Assembly: GCA_036435485.1 (NCBI GenBank)
Contig: CM071600.1
Location: forward strand, 113,576,046 to 113,640,045
Direction of reading: 5' to 3'
From: Saposhnikovia divaricata
Taxonomy: Eukaryota; Streptophyta; Magnoliopsida; Apiales; Apiaceae
DNA: 64,000 nucleotides
Made by a program: the position numbers and the translations under genes. This document shows, in pieces, positions 1-11,698 of the stretch (its first letter is position 1; each line of letters starts with the position of its first letter). Below the pieces are notes generated by a model. It was not told where the DNA came from, did not search any database, and saw nothing but the letters and a program-made list of their open reading frames with translations.

Positions 1-1203
1 CTGATTCGAATGGTTTTGCTATGGTTTTAAACCAGTTTTTCCCGCTGGACAGAAACTGTCAAGAACAGGCAGTTTGGCTTCTTCAACTTGGGGAGGAGAT
101 TTAACTAGGCTATACTCATTAGATTGTCATGAAATTTTGAACGAACCTTACCCATGGAGTGGAGAAGCTATAGTTAAAATTTGGTGATTTTAGAATGGGT
201 AGAAGTAGAGATATGAATTTGTTTCTTGAGAGTGTTTCTGCTGGGCAGTTTGGAGAAATGAGAGAAATGGAGTTGTTTTGCTTGCTTTGCTCTCATCCTT
301 GCATTATTGTGATGCCTTTAGATATTTTCTAGTATAAAGCTACTTTATTAAAGTGCTTGTGTCATGGATGAGGTGTTTGGATGGACAAATGTCTTGATCT
401 TGTGATTAGATGATGAAATGAAGCTAAGTACTTGGTTTAAATCTCTAAGATTGCTAGTTACTCATGCAACTACTTGGTTACTTGATATTATCCACTAGCA
501 CATGCATATATCTTGATCCCCTGCTTGTTTCTTTGTCCGGTTATTGCTTAATTCATTGATCGTTCGGAGGAATATCTCGAAGATTTCAAGTTAGGGTTTT
601 ACCGGAAACCGTCTTAATATTTATACTATCATTCTCCATTCTTTTTAATAATTCTTGAACCTATACTCCTTAAATCCTTTCAATAATTCCTTAAGTCTTT
701 CAGTGTCCAGGGAAATCTCGGGGAAAATAAAAGTGCTATTTTTCAGAATCCGATCACTTTTACATACACTATTTTTCCCCTTGGATCACTAATACGAACT
801 CAGAAATCCGTTCCGGGTACTTCTATATAGTGTCGTCTAATAATATTCCTATTTCCACCGAAAAACACTATTCATCACTTATTCTCTCTTTATTCCTTTT
901 AATTAGAAAAATGTGCTTGCGCTTTCTCGAGCGTTCCTTAATCCTTTTACGGAACCACTGGACTTATACTAGATATCGATTTGGATGACATGAGAATACT
1001 TCCTCTGTTTGTATGTCATATCCTACTTTCTTGACGATAGATTATTCTTACCTAAGTTGTCATCCCATTGCATTCTTCATGACATATAAATATTGGAATC
1101 CATATCCATTCCATAATAAAAGTTTAATTCCTACCAAAAATCAGGGTTCTTACATTCTGGGAGTGAAGAACTTGTGCAGACAAGTTTTAGATTATGGGGG
1201 AGA
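1..1203. other. Unassigned non-coding flank, probably retroelement 3' region
   Basis: I see no convincing gene here. The stretch ends in a purine-rich run (TTATGGGGGAGAA) immediately before a TGTTGG that looks like the start of a copia-type LTR. The last part, about 1130-1200, could be the degenerate C-terminal end of a copia RNase H (LGVKNL in frame), but that is weak. The 500-1000 part resembles LTR or untranslated DNA of another retroelement in composition only. Confidence 0.3.
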
Positions 1204-1470
1204 ATGTTGGATGTTTTTATTTAATATAAAACTTGTCACATTTATTTATTGTGTTTACTTCAGTTATTTAGGAATTTGCTGATTTGATTGTGAGTCGTTG
1301 GTGATGTGGTTGTGCAAGATCGCGGAGATAAATCAGGCATGAATAAGGGAAGCAGTTGAGTCTGCTTAGGAGTCCAGTATTTTCTTTCCTAGTTTCTAGT
1401 TTGCTTATTGCTATTTAAGTTGTATTGCAGCATATCAATAAAATCGACAAGTTCATCGTATATATGTGTT

Positions 1471-1787
1471 TGTTATGGTGGCTCTAACGGCTATTCCGAT
1501 AGCCAAGAAAAGAGAAAGAATATAGAAGAGAGCAGAGAGAATGTTGAGGCAATTTTCTGATGTTTTCTTCCAAAAGCAAACCTTACAATTTAAAGAGAAA
1601 AAAAACCACTTCAAAGTAGTGGAAACGTGGGCATCCCCATTATTTCACCAACAACAAAGCACTAAGTGCAAAGACTAATTAAAACAAGTGGAAAGCTAGT
1701 TTAGTGCACACAACATAATTCAAAATAGCTGGAAAGCTAATGCACACAACATAATTCAAAATAGCTGGAAAGCTAATGCACATAACA
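1471..1787 (-). repeat. 3' LTR of the Reina-like element
   Basis: The 317-bp LTR is nearly identical to 6132-6447 and is bounded by TGTTATG and CATAACA. It contains a short internal tandem duplication near its outer end (the CATAATTCAAAATAGC unit twice). The few visible differences from its partner, including one extra A, suggest a fairly recent insertion. Confidence 0.92.
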
Positions 1788-4474
1788 ATCCACCCCACTT
1801 GAAGACACCTTGTCCTCAAGGTGAAATTGGGGATAAGTGCGCGCGAAACGCCATTTGTTCTCCCATGTTGCCTCCTCTTGAGACTGACCTTCCCACTGAA
1901 CTAAGATCTCGGTCTTAGGCCGGTACTTCCCTTTTTTCACAACCCGCTCATCCAAGATAAGTTCTGGTTGAGGTGTTGCCGGTAATTGAACAGGTGCGTT
2001 GACGGAAGGCGGAGATGTTGCTGGAACAGGGCCTTCACTCTTTCATAACAAACTCACATGAAACACATCATGAATTAAGGATCCAGGAGGTAACTCCAGC
2101 CGATATGCAACAGACCCCAGCTTATCCAGAATTTGTAGGGACAAAAAAACCTCGGACTTAATTTAGCCGAAGGACGAGTAACCACACTTGACTGCCTGTA
2201 TGGCTGCAACTTAACATAAACATGATCTCCTACCTCAAATGATAACTCGCGTCGATGGCGGTCTGCGAATTGCTTCATACGGTTCTGGGCGTTAGAGAGA
2301 TTGGTGCGTAAAGTCTTAAGTAACAAATCCCTATCTTGAAGACAGTCATCAAAAGCTTGTACTTTAGTTGTGCCTGGAACATATGGCAAGAGCTTAGGGG
2401 GTAGTCGACCATAAACAACCTGAAAAGGAATGAGCTTGGTGGAAGTATGGACCGAGGTATTATAGCTATATTCCGCCCATGGTAACCAATCCACCCATTT
2501 CTTTGGCTTGTCACACACAAAACATCGCAGGTATTGCTCTAAAATCCGATTAACAACCTCCGTTTGCCTATCTGATTGCGGGTGGTAGCTAGAGCTCATG
2601 CATAAAATGGAACCCTGTAGCTTAAAAAGAGCCTGCCAGAAAGAGATGATGAATACTTTATCACGATCACTAACAATGGTGGAAGGAACACCATGTAAAC
2701 GAACAATGTTGAAAATAAATTCCCGAGCAACGCTAGAAGCAGTAAACGGATGCCGCAGAGGCACAAAATGAGAGTACTTTGAGAGGCGATCTACAACCAC
2801 CATCACCACTATAAACCCGTTAGACACCGGCAACCCTTCCACAAAATCCATGCTAACATCCTCCCAAATTCTTTCCGGCACTGGAAGAGGCTGTAACAAC
2901 CCAGCAGGTCGCATACTATCTATCTTAGCTCATTGATAAGTGTGACATTCCCTAATATATCGCTTCACAAGATCTTTCATTCCAAGCCACCAAAAATTCT
3001 GCTTCACCTTAGCAAACGTTTTGTGAAACCCGAAATGGCCATCTTCGGGAGAAGAGTGACACATGGCCAACACAGTAGGTAAAAGAGGAGACTTGGAACT
3101 CAACAAAATAGCATTATCTAGAAACCAGACCCCATTCCATTCCACAAGGTTCCCTTTTACGGTAAGAGGAATCGACGAAGGCAAATTTAAATAGAATGGG
3201 TCAGTGTGTACCTCCCCTTGAATGTCCGCCCAAATGGTGGAGCAAGGATGTGAAACACCGAGAAAATGAAACTCAGGACTACGGGAGAGTGCATCTGCAC
3301 CACGGTTAAGACTCCCACTCTTATATTCAATTTTGTAGTCATAACCCAACAGCTTAGGCAACCATCTGGATTGAGTAAGGGTAGTGAATCATTGCTCCAA
3401 CAAGTATTTGAGACTAACATGATCAATTTTCACCACAAATGGCCGACCCAATAAATAGTGGCGCCACTTTCGAACTGCCTTCACAATAGCTAACATCTCC
3501 TTCTCATATGTGGACCAAGATAGCATTGTGCCCTTTAGAGGAGCGCTGAAATAAGCCAGTGGTCTTCCACATTGAGTGAGAACGGCCCCAATGCCCACCC
3601 CACTCGCATCGCACTCCACCGTAAATGGATGAGACCAGTCAGGTAAAGCTAAGTTAGGAGTGGTTGTCAATGCAAGATTTAACGCTTGGAACACCGCCTC
3701 CGCCTGCTCACCCCAAACAAAGGAGCCTTTGCCCACTTATGTAGGGGGAGCTTCAATACCTCCAAATCCCTGGATAAATTTTCGATAATACCCAGCCAAC
3801 CCTAGGAAACCACGAACTCCTTTGGCATTAGTCGGAGTCGGCCAGGAACGGAAAGCCTGAACCTTCGCGGTTTCAACCGCCACACCTTCCGATGAAATAA
3901 CATGGCCTAAATAATTAACTTGTATGACTCCAAAGCAACACTTTGAAAGCTTGGCAAAGAGATGATTAGAACGTAATAATCCCAGAATAGTACGTAAGTG
4001 ACCAAGGTGTTCATTCAAAGATTTTGAATAAATAAGGATATCATCAAAGAAGACCAAAACAAACTTACGTAGGTACGGCCGGAAAATGTCATTCATCAAG
4101 CATTGGAAAGTAGCCAGTGCATTGGTAAGGCCGAAAGGCATAACAATGAATTCATAATGGCCATCATACGTTCTGAATGCTGTCTTGGAAATGTCTGACT
4201 CACGGACCCGAATTTGGTGGTAACCGGATCGAAGATCGAGCTTAGAGAAAATAGTGGCACCATGTAATTCGTCTAAGAGCTCGTCGATCACAGGAATCAG
4301 GTACTTATCCTTAATAGTAATGTCATTTAAATCCCGGTAGTCTACACAGAAACACCACGTGCCATCAGATTTTTTAACTAACAAGACCGGCGATGGAAAT
4401 TGGCTGTGGCTAGGACGAATCAACCCCTCTCGCAGTAACTCCGTAACCTGATTCTCGATTTCTGCCTTCTGCAA
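1773..4474 (-). pseudogene. Reverse transcriptase, RNase H, integrase and chromodomain, broken
   Basis: The pol region of the Reina-like element reads in order. Reverse transcriptase is at 4474-3737 with a FFDDIL active-site motif. RNase H is at 3736-3389 (VECDASGVGIG). The integrase zinc-binding part is at 3361-2930, and its core at 2914-2075 contains DRDKVF and HPQSDRQTEVVNR. A chromodomain ends at 1773 (ILVQWEGQSQEEATWE). In-frame stops interrupt at 3737 (TAA), 3389 (TGA) and 2930 (TGA). A frameshift near 2140 and a further stop near 2040 separate the integrase tail from the chromodomain. Chromodomains of chromoviruses are thought to direct insertion to heterochromatin. The element cannot make its own proteins. 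Confidence 0.88.
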
Positions 4475-4495
4475 ATAAGGTTGACGATACGGTCT

Positions 4496-6106
4496 TCAAA
4501 TCACGGGCCTGGCCCCCGGTATTAGAGGTATGTCATGGTCGTGGAATCGCTTAGGGGGTAATTCTTTTGGTTCTCGGAAGACCTGCTCAAATTCGGCTAA
4601 TACCTGTTGAACTTCTAGACAAGGGCTTGGGATAGCAGAAGGCTCGGCCTCGACCGGAGAAACCTGGAGGAGTAATGCAAACCCTTGTATTCCAATTAAA
4701 TCGTTGGCCGTCAAAGCAGTCATCTCCGTTCCTCTCAAACCCTGTAACTTGTACGTTGTACCAGCTTGGCGAAACCCAAGTGTGAAATTCTGGAAATCAA
4801 TTTCAATGGGTCCCAAAGTCTTCAACCACTGGACACCTAACACAAGTGGACAGGCTGCAATGGGTAGAACAAAGAAATCCATGGTTATTGTGTAGCCCTG
4901 AATAAGAATTGTGAGACCTCTGACTCGACCCATGCATGCCAATTTCTCACGATTCGTGACTACCACCTCCAATTTGATCGTAGTGTCCATCGTTAACCCA
5001 AATCGTTCCACCATTGACTGCTCGATAAAATTGTATGTGCTACCCCCATCAATTAAAACCACCGCATTCTTGTTACCAATCTTACCAGGTAATCTTAAAG
5101 TCTGGGGCAAAATTGTGCCGGAGATGGCATGAAAAGAGATCCCAGCATGACCCATATCAGGAGGGGCATCCTCAGTTTCTTCTCCTTGGTTGTTACCATT
5201 TTCAACATCCTCGACCTCGCTAATCATAAATAGTTGGGGCTTGCTGCATTTATGACCCGGCATGTAGCGTTCATCACAGTAGTAGCACAACCCTTTTTCC
5301 CGACGTTCTTTAGCTTCGGCTCCTGATAAATGGCTTACTGGGTTTGGGGAGGGTAGAGCCAAACGTTGAGATGGTGCTGGTCCCAGGAGCCCGGCTAATG
5401 GAGTTGTTATTGGTGACATGATACTAGGAACTCGAGTAGAGAGAGGAAACCATCGGTGCAAACTCAACTTCTCCTCAACCAACCGAGCTAGTCCCATTGC
5501 ATCCACGACGGTGCGCGGTTTCTTGAGCTTCACTTCCAAGCGAATGTCTTCTTTCAATCCACCAACAAAACAACCAATCAAGAACGGCTCCGGAAGGTTT
5601 TCAATGCGATGGGACAACCGTTCAAAAGCCTCAATATAAGCTATGACTGTAGTACTTTGTTTGAGCCGGTGTAGAGACTCCGAGGGGTCATCATATTCAG
5701 TCGGCCCAAATCTGCTCAACAGTGCCTTGGTAAATTCTTCCCATATCATCGGTCCGCGTGTCTTCGCAAACCACTGGTGCCACTGCAAGGCGATACCGTC
5801 GAGATGGAACGAAGCCAGGTTGACGCGATCTCCAGCTGCTACATTTTGGAATGCGAAATACTGTTCAGCCTGTTAAATCCACCCTGTAGGATCATCACCA
5901 CTAAATCGGGGAAAGTGGAGCTGCAGGTAGGGTTTTGTTTCCTTCCCGATGAGGTGACTCTGGCCAGACCCGAAAGATGAGACTGTATCCTTCTCCTTAA
6001 TGGCCTGGACATCGCTCATCAACTGGTGGAACATGGCAGTCAGTTTTTCGAGAGCTTCATTAGTGTTTTGCTGAAATTGTTCAAGAGATTGTTTACGTGT
6101 CTCCAT
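4496..6106 (-). pseudogene. Gag and protease part of the Reina-like polyprotein, broken
   Basis: Gag forms the particle and the aspartic protease matures the polyprotein. A start near 6106 opens into a coiled N-terminal segment that hits a stop at 5873. The body then runs 5788-4496 as a retrotransposon gag domain (WEEFTKALLSRFG), a degenerate zinc knuckle (CYYCDERYMPGHKC) and a protease-like segment around VVLIDGGSTYNFIE. The catalytic motif reads D-G-G rather than D-S/T-G, so the protease itself may be dead. An in-frame TGA at 4496-4498 ends this part. The following reverse transcriptase continues in the same frame, so a single substitution separates them. Confidence 0.85.
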
Positions 6107-6118
6107 CGGATCAATACC

Positions 6119-6130
6119 GCTTTGATACCA
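6119..6130 (-). other. Primer binding site (initiator tRNA-Met type)
   Basis: On the minus strand the sequence one base inside the 5' LTR reads TGGTATCAAAGC. This is one mismatch from the usual plant initiator-Met primer site TGGTATCAGAGC. Confidence 0.8.
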
Positions 6131-6131
6131 C

Positions 6132-6447
6132 TGTTATGGTGGCTCTAACGGCTATTCCGATAGCCAAGAAAAGAGAAAGAATATAGAAGAGAGCAGAGAG
6201 AATGTTGAGGCAATTTTCTGATGTTTTCTTCCAAAAGCAAACCTTACAATTTAAAGAGAAAAAAAACCACTTCAAAGTAGTGGAAACGTGGGCATCCCCA
6301 TTATTTCACCAACAACAAAACACTAAGTGCAAAGACTAATTAAACAAGTGGAAAGCTAGTTTAGTGCACACAACATAATTCAAAATAGCTGGAAAGCTAA
6401 TGCACACAACATAATTCAAAATAGCTGGAAAGCTAATGCACATAACA
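6132..6447 (-). repeat. 5' LTR of the Reina-like element
   Basis: The 316-bp LTR matches 1471-1787. Transcription of the element runs leftward from here. The GTGTT that follows it at 6448 is the second copy of the target duplication. Confidence 0.92.
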
Positions 6448-6577
6448 GTGTTCTGCTTCTCTCAATTTATACTAAACAGCTATATCTATAATTATATTTA
6501 GAACAGGTTTTTTACAAGATTTTCAAGAAAAATATAGATATTTAATGTTTCTTATTGTTAAATACATGTAATTGCAG

Positions 6578-8499
6578 AAATATCAAAAATTTCTGCAACA
6601 TGTTTTGGATGGAAATACAAAAGTCGAATTTAGTGACTGGATAGATCTGAACCATTACTCAAGTTTTGTCGATGGAAATTCGGACTTCTTCTTGATTAAT
6701 CATCTTCAAGAGGAGAAGAGATATGGGAGGTTGGTAACCCACAATCCTTTACGACCAACCAATACTGTCCGTGCTCCTTATGGATCTTCAACACGAGGTC
6801 TTCACAGACCATTGCCACCAATATCGACCATAGCTGGTAAGATAATTATTCTCATAAATGAAACTAATTTAAATTCCTTAATAAACTGGTTATAATTTAC
6901 AAAGATTACTTTTTCTTGTTAATTGTGCAGAGGCGTCTTCAATCAGGAGTGCTGATTTACCAGCCACTTACAGTGGATACATGGGGAATATCGCCGGTTG
7001 CAACACGCCAAATACTATCCATGATGTGAATGGTAGGACTGATCAAATGAGGTATTATAGTGGAAGTACTCTTCCCCAAGAGTAGAACAATTATCTTGGA
7101 AATGTAGGAGTGATTGGAGGATCTACCAATGATATGATTCCGTCATCAAACATTGTTGGACCACAGAACAACTATCTTGGAAATGAAGGCCGATTAATTG
7201 GAGGAGCTATCAATGGTATGATTACTTCCGCAAACGATGTTGCACCTTCCAGTACTACTCCCTTAGGTAATAACGTTCATTATCAACAATTAATGAATGT
7301 GGGTGGGAGAGTTGGCAGTAATTTCTACTATGAAAATAACATCAACGCTAATCAAGGAACTCAAGTATGACACATAACTTAGCTTCTATATATGTACTCA
7401 TTTTTATCCTTAAGTACTATTTGTTGTCCACTAATTCGGCTTTTAAATCATCTATTCAGTTGGGAAATAACTTCTGGAATTCTAGCATTGGCCCTTCACT
7501 CAATGCAAGTCCATTTGGAAGTACCTCGGCTACGAATACACATGTATGTATTACGAGTACTTCATCATATTTCAAACATGGCTGTGATTCATGTTAACTG
7601 CACCAACTCTAATTAGTTAAGACACCTCACACTAGATTACGTTCATATCTTTTTTGGTGTTTATCCGTAAATTAATAAGGTCGGTTCCGTTGAGTCGGAG
7701 TTTGTTACTTATTGTAACACCCCAGTCCCACATCGAGGAGATTTTGGACTTTAGTTCAGTTTATAAGGAAAAGTACTACTACTATGTACACCAACAAATC
7801 ATGATCTTTTGCTGGCATGTGGTGGGCTTGTGGACTACCCAAGTTGGCTACAATTAGGCCAATTTGCTTTGGCTTATTTCGGATTCGGAATCGGGACTCG
7901 ACCCCATTTCAAGAAAGGCTCGGGATTTGACCCGGGTTGTCATATATGGTATCAGAGCCGACTCTCGAAATCTTGATTCGTCAAGTTGCCGGAGGTGGGG
8001 ACACGAAGGCTGGTGGTATTATCCCACAATAGATAGAGATCCGGAGGTGGGGACACGAAGCAAGTCGGTATTATCCCACAATGGCTAGAGAGGAACGATC
8101 TTGGACATATGGGCTATCCGTTCGGCCTGACGAGGACGTCAGGAGTTTAAGTGGGGGAGTTTGTAACACCCCAGCCCCACATTGAGGAGATTGAGACTTT
8201 AGTTCAGTTTATAAGGCAAAGTACTACTACTATGTGCACCAACAAATCATGATCTTTTGGGGGCCTGTGGTGGGCTTGTGGACTACCCAAGTTGGCTATA
8301 ATTACGGAATTTGACCTGGGTTGTCACACTTATTCTACTGGTGTATTAATAATCATGAAAATATGTGTAGCAACGTGGTAGTGATCCAGGGACTAATGGA
8401 AGCTGGTTCTATAACAATGGATTATGGAAAGTCTATTGTACTGATTCTATACTAGGATATTTGGTGGAATGTTTTAAGAGCTTGTACTTGGTGCGATGA
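6578..8499 (+). pseudogene. ARR-B/GARP response-regulator-like gene, 3' four exons
   Basis: Four exons read in matching phase: 6578-6836, 6931-7364, 7460-7543 and 8371-8499, with AG/GT at each junction, ending at TGA 8497-8499. The first begins KYQKFLQHV after an AG acceptor. That matches the position where type-B response regulator genes split the GARP (Myb-like) DNA-binding domain after SHLQ, and this is the basis of the call. The rest is an Asn/Ser/Gly-rich tail with a duplicated block (NNYLGN...IGG seen twice). An in-frame TAG at 7083-7085 lies just before the first repeat. Upstream exons are missing or displaced by the nested retroelements at 1-6478. A 616-bp TRIM sits in the last intron. 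Family assignment is moderate; the exon model is stronger. Confidence 0.5.
7713..8328 (+). mobile_element. TRIM (terminal-repeat retrotransposon in miniature)
   Basis: Two LTRs, 7713-7944 and 8162-8328, share TGTAACACCCCAG starts and GGTTGTCA-type ends. The 3' copy carries an internal deletion of about 65 bp. An exact TGGTATCAGAGCC primer site begins at 7947, and a purine-rich AAGTGGGGGAG precedes the 3' LTR. The internal region is only about 215 bp with no coding capacity. It contains a partly repeated CCGGAGGTGGGGACACGAAG block. A 5-bp target duplication CTTAT flanks it (7708-7712, 8329-8333). It lies in the last intron of the response-regulator-like pseudogene. I saw no 5S rRNA segment, so it is not Cassandra-like. 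Confidence 0.85.
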
Positions 8500-10696
8500 A
8501 CATCTTTCAGTCTTTTCTTGTTTTTTCATTTATATTTTAATATATTAAACTAGGGTAAATGCCATGTTCTCGTCCAAAATTGTATATATTGAATTAATTT
8601 ATAATTAAGAATATGATAATAAAAATATGATAAACGATAAGATTTTAGTTTATCGAATATTTTTATAGTTATTTTGTAATATTGCATATCAATTTTTGAA
8701 TTAAATATTTTATAATTAGATTAGATTTCATAAAATTTGGATGAATATTCGTACGATAATAATCACATGAATACTTATGATTGTTTAATTTTTAATTAGT
8801 TTTCAATTGCGTAAAATGAACATTATCAAATTGAACATTTGAGTAAAATATAAATAATTATCTTAATAAAATTGTCCGTGTATAATAGAAGCGTATGTAA
8901 ACTCATTAATTTTGTTGTAAAAATTTAATTGTATATGACTATATTTTAAGACATATTACAAAATCTCTTAATATTAAGTAAAAGTCATCCTTATGGTTGC
9001 CTCAATCAATTCTTTCTAAACATATATATATATTTATACATTTTTAAACTTAAATGTTTAGTTTTAGCCTAATGTTTATACACAATATAGACGTTCAATA
9101 AAAAATTGAGCAAATTGAAATATTTTTATATAATATTTCTGAATTATTTTTTAACACAATTTTAAAATTTTCTAAATATTTCAATCGATGTGAAATATGT
9201 CAGCCTTAATGATTCGTGCATGTATATAAAATTTAAAATCAATATTTTTTTTTTGATTTTATGGTATATTGATCTAAGTATATGTTATAACTCAACCATT
9301 ATATATTATATTTATCAATATAACATATAAAAATTTATATTTACTGTACTTTATAGTCGAGTTATAATATAATTGAACATTTTAAAAAATTATTGTAATT
9401 TTGTAATATTTACTTTATCTTTTTTGATTTAATTTGAATGTTAATTATATTATTTTTTATATATCACATAGACCATATATTTTAGATTTTTCATCTTTTT
9501 AACATTATTTCAATTATTTTTTGTATATATTTAAATATTTATGTTTTTAGGCCAATCATATATTTAAATCTTTGAAGTCTAAATAGTTGGTCGACCAAAA
9601 ACTTCTAATATGACTCACATATTTAAAATTTTATATACATAAAACATTATGTGATGTAATTATTAATTATGTTATGATTTGATAACTAAAATTTACATAT
9701 TTCTTAAAACCAACTCTTATTTTTTATTTAAATAATTTAATATCTACATGGAGACGCATGTAAATAAATCTTTTTTTTAACTAGGTTACATTATGTATAA
9801 TTTAATTTTTTTCCATATCAATTATTTAAAATGGCAAAAGAGAATTGTCAAATATGCTCAATCGATTGAAATATTTTTTTACAATTTTATATATCCAATA
9901 TTCTAAAAATAATATGAATCGACATTTCATTTACACAAAAAAAGAGGATGAGATAAAAAGAGAAGAGAGATGGTTTATCTTATAGGATTTTTAAATAAAA
10001 CTCAAAATCAACTATTGCACCATTGGTAGGTCATGAGTTTGAGAGTTGAAGATTAGTGGTTCGAATCCTAACACAAACATATTTTCACTATTTTATAATT
10101 TCACATCTATTATAATGGCAACTTAGGATAAGAGGAGAGTATGTGGCATATCTAATTAAATTTTGAAAGTAAATTCAAAATGCAATGTAGCACACTGGTT
10201 GTATCATTAAATTTGTTAGAATAGATTAGAGGTTCGATTACTAATAAATATAGAAAATCACATATTTTTAGCATAAATTATAAAAGGGTGGCATTTTTTT
10301 AATTTTGTGATATGCAGGGATAAAACTGTAACTTCACAACCATTTTTTTGGCACTTTTTACCCTTGTGTTCTCCTTTAATATATATATAATGATAGATTA
10401 TACTAACCGGTAACTCGTGGGGACGTTCGAGTACCAACCGATGTATTAATATGAATAAATTATTGATAATAAATATATTTAATAGGTATTGTAGAGAATT
10501 GAATAATAAAAATATATAATAAACAAATACTATTAAATTATGTAATTATAGGGAATGGAACACGGGATAAAATTAAAGAAATTAAAATAAATAAATAACT
10601 AAATAAAATTACTAAGTATTATTTAAATATAAACTTGTAGAGTATTGAATGATAAGAGTATATTAAAAATAAACACTATTTAATTATGTAGTTATA
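8500..10696. other. AT-rich intergenic spacer
   Basis: This is about 2.2 kb of very AT-rich DNA without a supportable reading frame. It starts with the probable 3' untranslated end of the preceding pseudogene. A tRNA-like repeat pair lies at 10014-10240. From about 10440 onward there are loosely repeated segments (ATTAAATTATGTAATTAT-like) that recur near 21560 and 25590, so a dispersed repeat family is probably present. Confidence 0.6.
10014..10240 (+). repeat. Pair of tRNA-like (pol III box A/B) units, SINE-like
   Basis: Unit one has an A-box-like TTGCACCATTGGTAGG at 10014-10030 and a B box GGTTCGAATCC at 10058-10068. Unit two has a similar GTAGCACACTGGTTG at 10187 and GGTTCGATTA at 10231. 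A-to-B spacing is 43-44 bp in both, and the units are about 173 bp apart with similar flanks. Neither folds into an obvious complete tRNA. A degenerate tRNA-derived SINE or a duplicated tRNA-like fragment fits best. Confidence 0.35.
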
Positions 10697-11450
10697 TTTT
10701 TTTTAATAGCCAAATATATTAGAAAAAGCAGCAAGCTGCTAGGATTACATCAAGAAAAACCAAAGCGATACTGGACTATGAGGAGCTCAAAGCGAAAATA
10801 ACTAGAGAGCCATCATTGAATTAAACAAGACAAGAGACCTAGCCAACCCTCAACCAAGCTTAAACACAGTGCTTAAAACTAAATACTACTAACTCTTGAC
10901 AAAATGAAAGAAGCCACCACTGCCACTTTCTGACTCGAACGAGACATTAATTTTGATTACCAGTAGCATCTTCAAGAAGCGCCATCTGCATATAAACCTC
11001 ATCCACCTCCATGAAACCTGGGTCAATCAATAAGTCTTCTACCTCTGCAGCTTTTTGCTCCATATCTGTAAATTTTTCCTCCACACCTATGCCATCTATC
11101 TTTATACCCTTCACCCCAGAAGAGTTCACTGCCGACTTTTTCAGAAGCAACAACTTGAGATTCAGTAATAGGAGGCAACACAGTTGATTTATATGTAACT
11201 ATCTCTGAACTAAGAGAGACTTGAACAACGTTCCCTTCTTCAAGATCCTTGACCCTTAGGCCATTACCCATATCTTGAGCGGGGGAATTGAAAACATTAT
11301 CTCCCTGAACCACTTCTCCAAGGCTGAAATTCGACACAACTTTGAACGGAAGGAAGAGTCCCATATCTCTATCCAAAAATTCTTGTAGAATCCCAAAAGT
11401 ACCCGGAGCCTCAGCAAATGCGGTTAGATTCTCCATTCCAAATTGAGTCA

Positions 11451-11698
11451 TGATGAAACTGATGCAATGAAATCATAATATGTGCTTAATAGATGAAGCT
11501 GAGAAGCAATGAAAGAGAAAGGTAACTCTTTTATTACTAAAGCTTAACTTGATTATTACAATGAGAAGATGAATGAATAAATAGAAGATAACTAGCAACT
11601 AAAGTTGTAAACTATTACTAGCCGAAAGTGGCACCGAAAGGTGTAGCCGAAAGTGTAGTATTATTCAACACTATTATATATTTTAACACCCCCCTCAA
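11451..11698 (-). repeat. 3' LTR of the copia element
   Basis: It matches 16627-16864 with a handful of differences. The pol reading frame runs a few bases into it before stopping at 11695. The polypurine tract lies at 11699-11711. Confidence 0.92.

Larger units (their letters stand above)
1471..6447 (-). mobile_element. Reina-like Ty3/gypsy chromovirus, full length, defective
   Basis: This is a complete LTR retrotransposon of 4977 bp on the minus strand. Two LTRs of 317 and 316 bp have TGTTATG/CATAACA ends, and a 5-bp target duplication GTGTT lies at 1466-1470 and 6448-6452. An initiator-tRNA-Met type primer site lies next to the 5' LTR, and a G-rich polypurine tract (AGTGGGGTGGAT on the minus strand) adjoins 1788. 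The internal order is gag, protease, reverse transcriptase, RNase H, integrase, chromodomain. Short LTRs, about 5 kb total and a C-terminal chromodomain fit the Reina clade of chromoviruses; the clade name is inferred. The coding region is broken by several stops and at least one frameshift. Confidence 0.9.
1204..6478 (+). mobile_element. Ty1/copia-type LTR split by a nested gypsy element
   Basis: The two halves, 1204-1470 and 6448-6478, join across the inserted element at its GTGTT target duplication to give a 298-bp LTR-like unit. It begins TGTTGGATG after a purine-rich tract and ends ACTAAACA. It contains a TATTTAAG box near 1416 and an AATAAAA polyadenylation signal near 1437. The CTGCTTCTCTC stretch before the end is typical of copia LTR tails. 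No partner LTR is in the window, so the element is either cut by the left edge or truncated. Its right end lies about 100 bp before the first surviving exon of the response-regulator-like pseudogene. Confidence 0.5.

Noticed and set aside
7713..8328. Cassandra-type TRIM
   Set aside because: Cassandra LTRs carry 5S rRNA sequence with its internal promoter. None is visible here.
10014..10090. Functional tRNA gene
   Set aside because: Box A and box B words are present but no acceptor stem pairing or anticodon arm can be drawn.
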